Source of the DNA: Axinella damicornis
Taxonomy: Eukaryota; Porifera; Demospongiae; Axinellida; Axinellidae
DNA length: 64,000 bases
Assembly: GCA_963931865.1 (NCBI GenBank)
Contig: OZ007507.1
Coordinates: 16,855,681 to 16,919,680, forward strand
Reading direction: 5' to 3'
Shown: one piece after another, positions 61,677 through 64,000 of the stretch
Layout of the letters: the number at the start of each line of letters is the position of its first letter
Numbering within the stretch: position 1 is the first letter of the stretch
Program-made: the position numbers and the translations under genes
Notes under the pieces: model-generated
The model's database searches: none
Told to the model about the DNA's origin: nothing
Seen by the model: only the letters and a program-made list of their open reading frames with translations

Positions 61677-62959
61677 AGCGCTTAATTAAGTATACGGTGC
61701 GCGTATCCGCGCGCAGGGATCCCGTAACCTTAATGAAGGAGTACAGCAAGACATTAAATATGACAGTGTCAATATTGTAATAATAAATATAATTGGTCCA
61801 CCTACTGAGGAAAAGAACCCCCCAAGCCCAGGATCAGCCTATGGGCTTGGGAAGGGTCTACACTGAGTCTCAGAACAATGTGCTAACCGGCCCAGCAGCT
61901 ATATACAGGAACAGGTATCCGGACGGCAACAATTTCAAATTGCTCTCTTTAATTTGCATTGAGTGTACATCTTCACCGTGACTTAGCTTGATGGGTTCAA
62001 ATGCAATGAATGTCATGAGACTACACCATGACCAGCTGCAGTTTGCATGCTGAATGTGTGCATTGGCGGGGACTTTTACGGATATGCATTAACAGCAGTG
62101 TTGTTCCTGCATGGATATGTCAGTGCCATAACATAATGCACATTTACCTCCTTGATCAATGGTGCATATGGCAATACTAAACTGTAAACGTGTATACACA
62201 TATAATTCCGCATGAAGTGATGGACACTGCAGATGCCATCAAAATCTATGGTAGAAATGATGACATTGCATGACTGTGCTAGTGAGGTGAGCTCACTGCA
62301 TGTCTCATCAGAATAGCTCAGTTGTCTCTTGGAGCTATATACGTCACGGGGCAACTGCAGCCAGTTCAACCATAGACGGTGGAAAGGGTGAAGCTAGCTA
62401 CATCTGCAGTGTCCATCACTTCATCACTTCAAACAGCAACTCTTTTCAATAACGATACGCTATAGCTATAGTGAAGCTCGATCAATGAACACCTATACTG
62501 TAGCTGCTTGACATGCACAACCTTTGACCTCCCATCATCAGGGTTTTGCATGTGCAGCAAGGACTATCAGGATTGAGCAGTAGCTACATAATTATTCTGG
62601 AAACTTAGGAACCAATGGCACAATAAATAATTATTGTTGATAAAGAATTCCCATCCCACCTATGCCCATCTACAGCAAAAGACCATCTATATGCATTATT
62701 CTTGTGAAAGTGGCTGCATTCTGAGAAAGTAGCAGTTAGCACAATGGGGACACAGAGAGAGATGGTTCGTTGTACTGTTGATGAGACTTGAGCATGTAGG
62801 TCAGTCCCATAATTATGCTATAGAGCCTGAGACTGAGGCCATGGGAGGAACCACATGTCTGGTGAGGGTTACATATCATGAAGATGATGGCATGTCACTC
62901 AAGTGCCTTGTGGGAGTGAACAGAAAAGATAGCTGATGAGATACCATCCAAGTAGCTGG

Positions 62960-63660
62960 CTCTACCACCGACACAATCTCAGGCTAAGTGCCTTGGGGTG
63001 TGGTGGCAGCATGACTTGAGCCCTTGCCGGTCAGTCGAAGTGAACGTATCGAAAGCACGCCGAGCCTTCTTTGGTCTAGGTTAATTCCTTCCAGGGTGTT
63101 CTAAACCCACTTACTGGACTAAGTGTGTTCAAAGTCTTTGTCATCCCCATACTACTCTATGGGTGTGAAACCTGGATACTAAGATCTGCCCTCCTATCAA
63201 AGTTAGAGAAGCTACAGTCAGAAATCGGAAAACGTATTCTAAACTCAGCAAATTCCACGCACACCTTGCTCCCATAATTGGTCTACACCTACCCTCCATC
63301 AAAGCACATATAGCGATTCGAAAACTCCGTTTCTTAACAAAGTTACTCAAAAGTGAACAAGATGATCTTGCCTCTCGTGTTTTCCGAACTCTGTCCGCTG
63401 ACAATGTGTACAGTATCAGTCTTGTTGAACAATGCAGATGGCTCCTCGAAGAACTGGGCCATGGTTGGATTTTACAGGTATGTCTTTCTGATCCTACAGC
63501 CTCTGATACATCATTTTCAAGGGTCTCAATCTGTCGACAGTGCGAGAAATCACCCATCCCTAAAACCCATTGTCTGCTCAAAGTTTGTACAAGTACAAAA
63601 ATATGCAAAGCACACAAATAGCATCACCCATTGCTTCATGTTGCTTGGAAACCGAAACCG
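62960..63660 (+). mobile_element. LINE 3' fragment (reverse transcriptase C-terminal part)
   Basis: Broken plus-strand frames read KCLGVWWQHDLSP, KARRAFFGLG, then VIPILLYGCETWILR and SKLEKLQSEIGKRIL, typical of the region after the catalytic domain in non-LTR reverse transcriptases. Stops and frameshifts are frequent. Overlapping minus-strand frames are shadows. Confidence 0.75.
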
Positions 63661-63834
63661 AATCTCAATCTGGGATGTTTCTGCTACTCCTTCTGGCAAG
63701 TCAGGATAACAGAGTGCTGACTGTGGTTAAGAATTAATGAAAGCATGCACTAGCAGTTCTTGCTTTTGTGTAATAATTGTTGTCATCTGGTCTTTATGTA
63801 GCTAGAGCCAGTCAGCCTCCATCTGAGCGATATA

Positions 63835-63940
63835 CACTGTTAAAAATAGGGTGCCACATAACACCCTGGCTCTCCTAGATATTAATGACAACCCTTCTTA
63901 ATAACTAGGAGAGCATAGTGCATGCCCTCATTTTTAAGTG
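63835..63940. mobile_element. short TA-flanked MITE
   Basis: CACTGTTAAAAATAGGG at the left and CCCTCATTTTTAAGTG at the right form imperfect terminal repeats, with TA on both sides. An inner inverted pair CTCTCCTAG/CTAGGAGAG extends it. Confidence 0.55.
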
Positions 63941-64000
63941 TATTGGTATGTGATGAATATAGTAGGTCAATGATCGACGAAGTTTTGTAACTCTTAATTG

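Larger units (their letters stand above)
59412..62950. other. region upstream of FN3-type receptor 3; no firm gene
   Basis: 59446-59801 contains hydrophobic frames that may include the missing signal-peptide exon. 59940-61700 is richer in CpG than the rest and could hold a promoter. A collapsed MULE remnant is at 60091. Nothing further recognised. Confidence 0.35.

Noticed and set aside
63141..63617. 158-codon minus-strand frame
   Set aside because: Shadow of the plus-strand LINE fragment.

Overview
The window is animal nuclear DNA. It contains multi-exon genes with GT-AG introns, secreted and membrane Ig and fibronectin-III proteins, non-LTR retrotransposon fragments, tRNA-derived SINEs and many short inverted-repeat transposons. 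The compact gene spacing and the abundant palindromic insertions with 'tagcctcgttcccaggc'-type ends suggest an early-branching metazoan. A demosponge is my best guess, but this is inference and not proven by the sequence.

The window is dominated by one tandemly expanded receptor family. I could assemble seven gene models exon by exon from splice sites, reading phase and paralogue comparison. Six are complete from ATG to stop, and in each the exon lengths sum to a multiple of three. (1) Three minus-strand genes have the layout signal peptide - Ig - FN3 - second FN3-like domain - Ser/Thr stalk - TM - tyrosine-motif tail: 14070-18172, 41616-46658 and 54241-59411 (first exon not found). (2) Two minus-strand genes have the layout signal peptide - one cysteine-rich Ig domain - mucin-like stalk - TM - tyrosine tail: 4560-10082 and 28266-33274. 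(3) Two plus-strand genes have the same Ig ectodomain but end in a short hydrophobic C terminus typical of GPI anchoring: 18425-19733 and 47093-48194. Almost all exon boundaries are phase 1, so cassettes can be shuffled freely. The tails share NPIY, YExI and, in most copies, YxVM motifs.

The layout is repeated. Two divergent pairs (FN3 receptor on minus, GPI-type Ig protein on plus) share short promoters of about 250 and 434 bp with TGACGTCA sites. The two stalk-type TM genes look like inverted relatives of the GPI genes that have acquired TM and tail exons. Around them are relics of lost partners: a frameshifted Ig gene (10563-10893), a lone Ig exon on plus (11395-11592), and FN3-receptor 3' ends with a stop codon (3300-4220 and 26980-27900). 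A 7 kb segment (1-7040 and 23870-31011) and a 2.5 kb segment (20960-23500 and 35765-40290) are duplicated.

Mobile DNA fills the rest. A family of Mutator-like inverted-repeat elements with 9-bp target duplications ranges from 42 bp to 1743 bp. There are also several MITEs of other types, two LINE fragments and two kinds of SINE. By architecture (paired TM and GPI forms, tyrosine tails, duplication and exon exchange) the cluster is a candidate polymorphic self/non-self or immune receptor complex. That function is inference.
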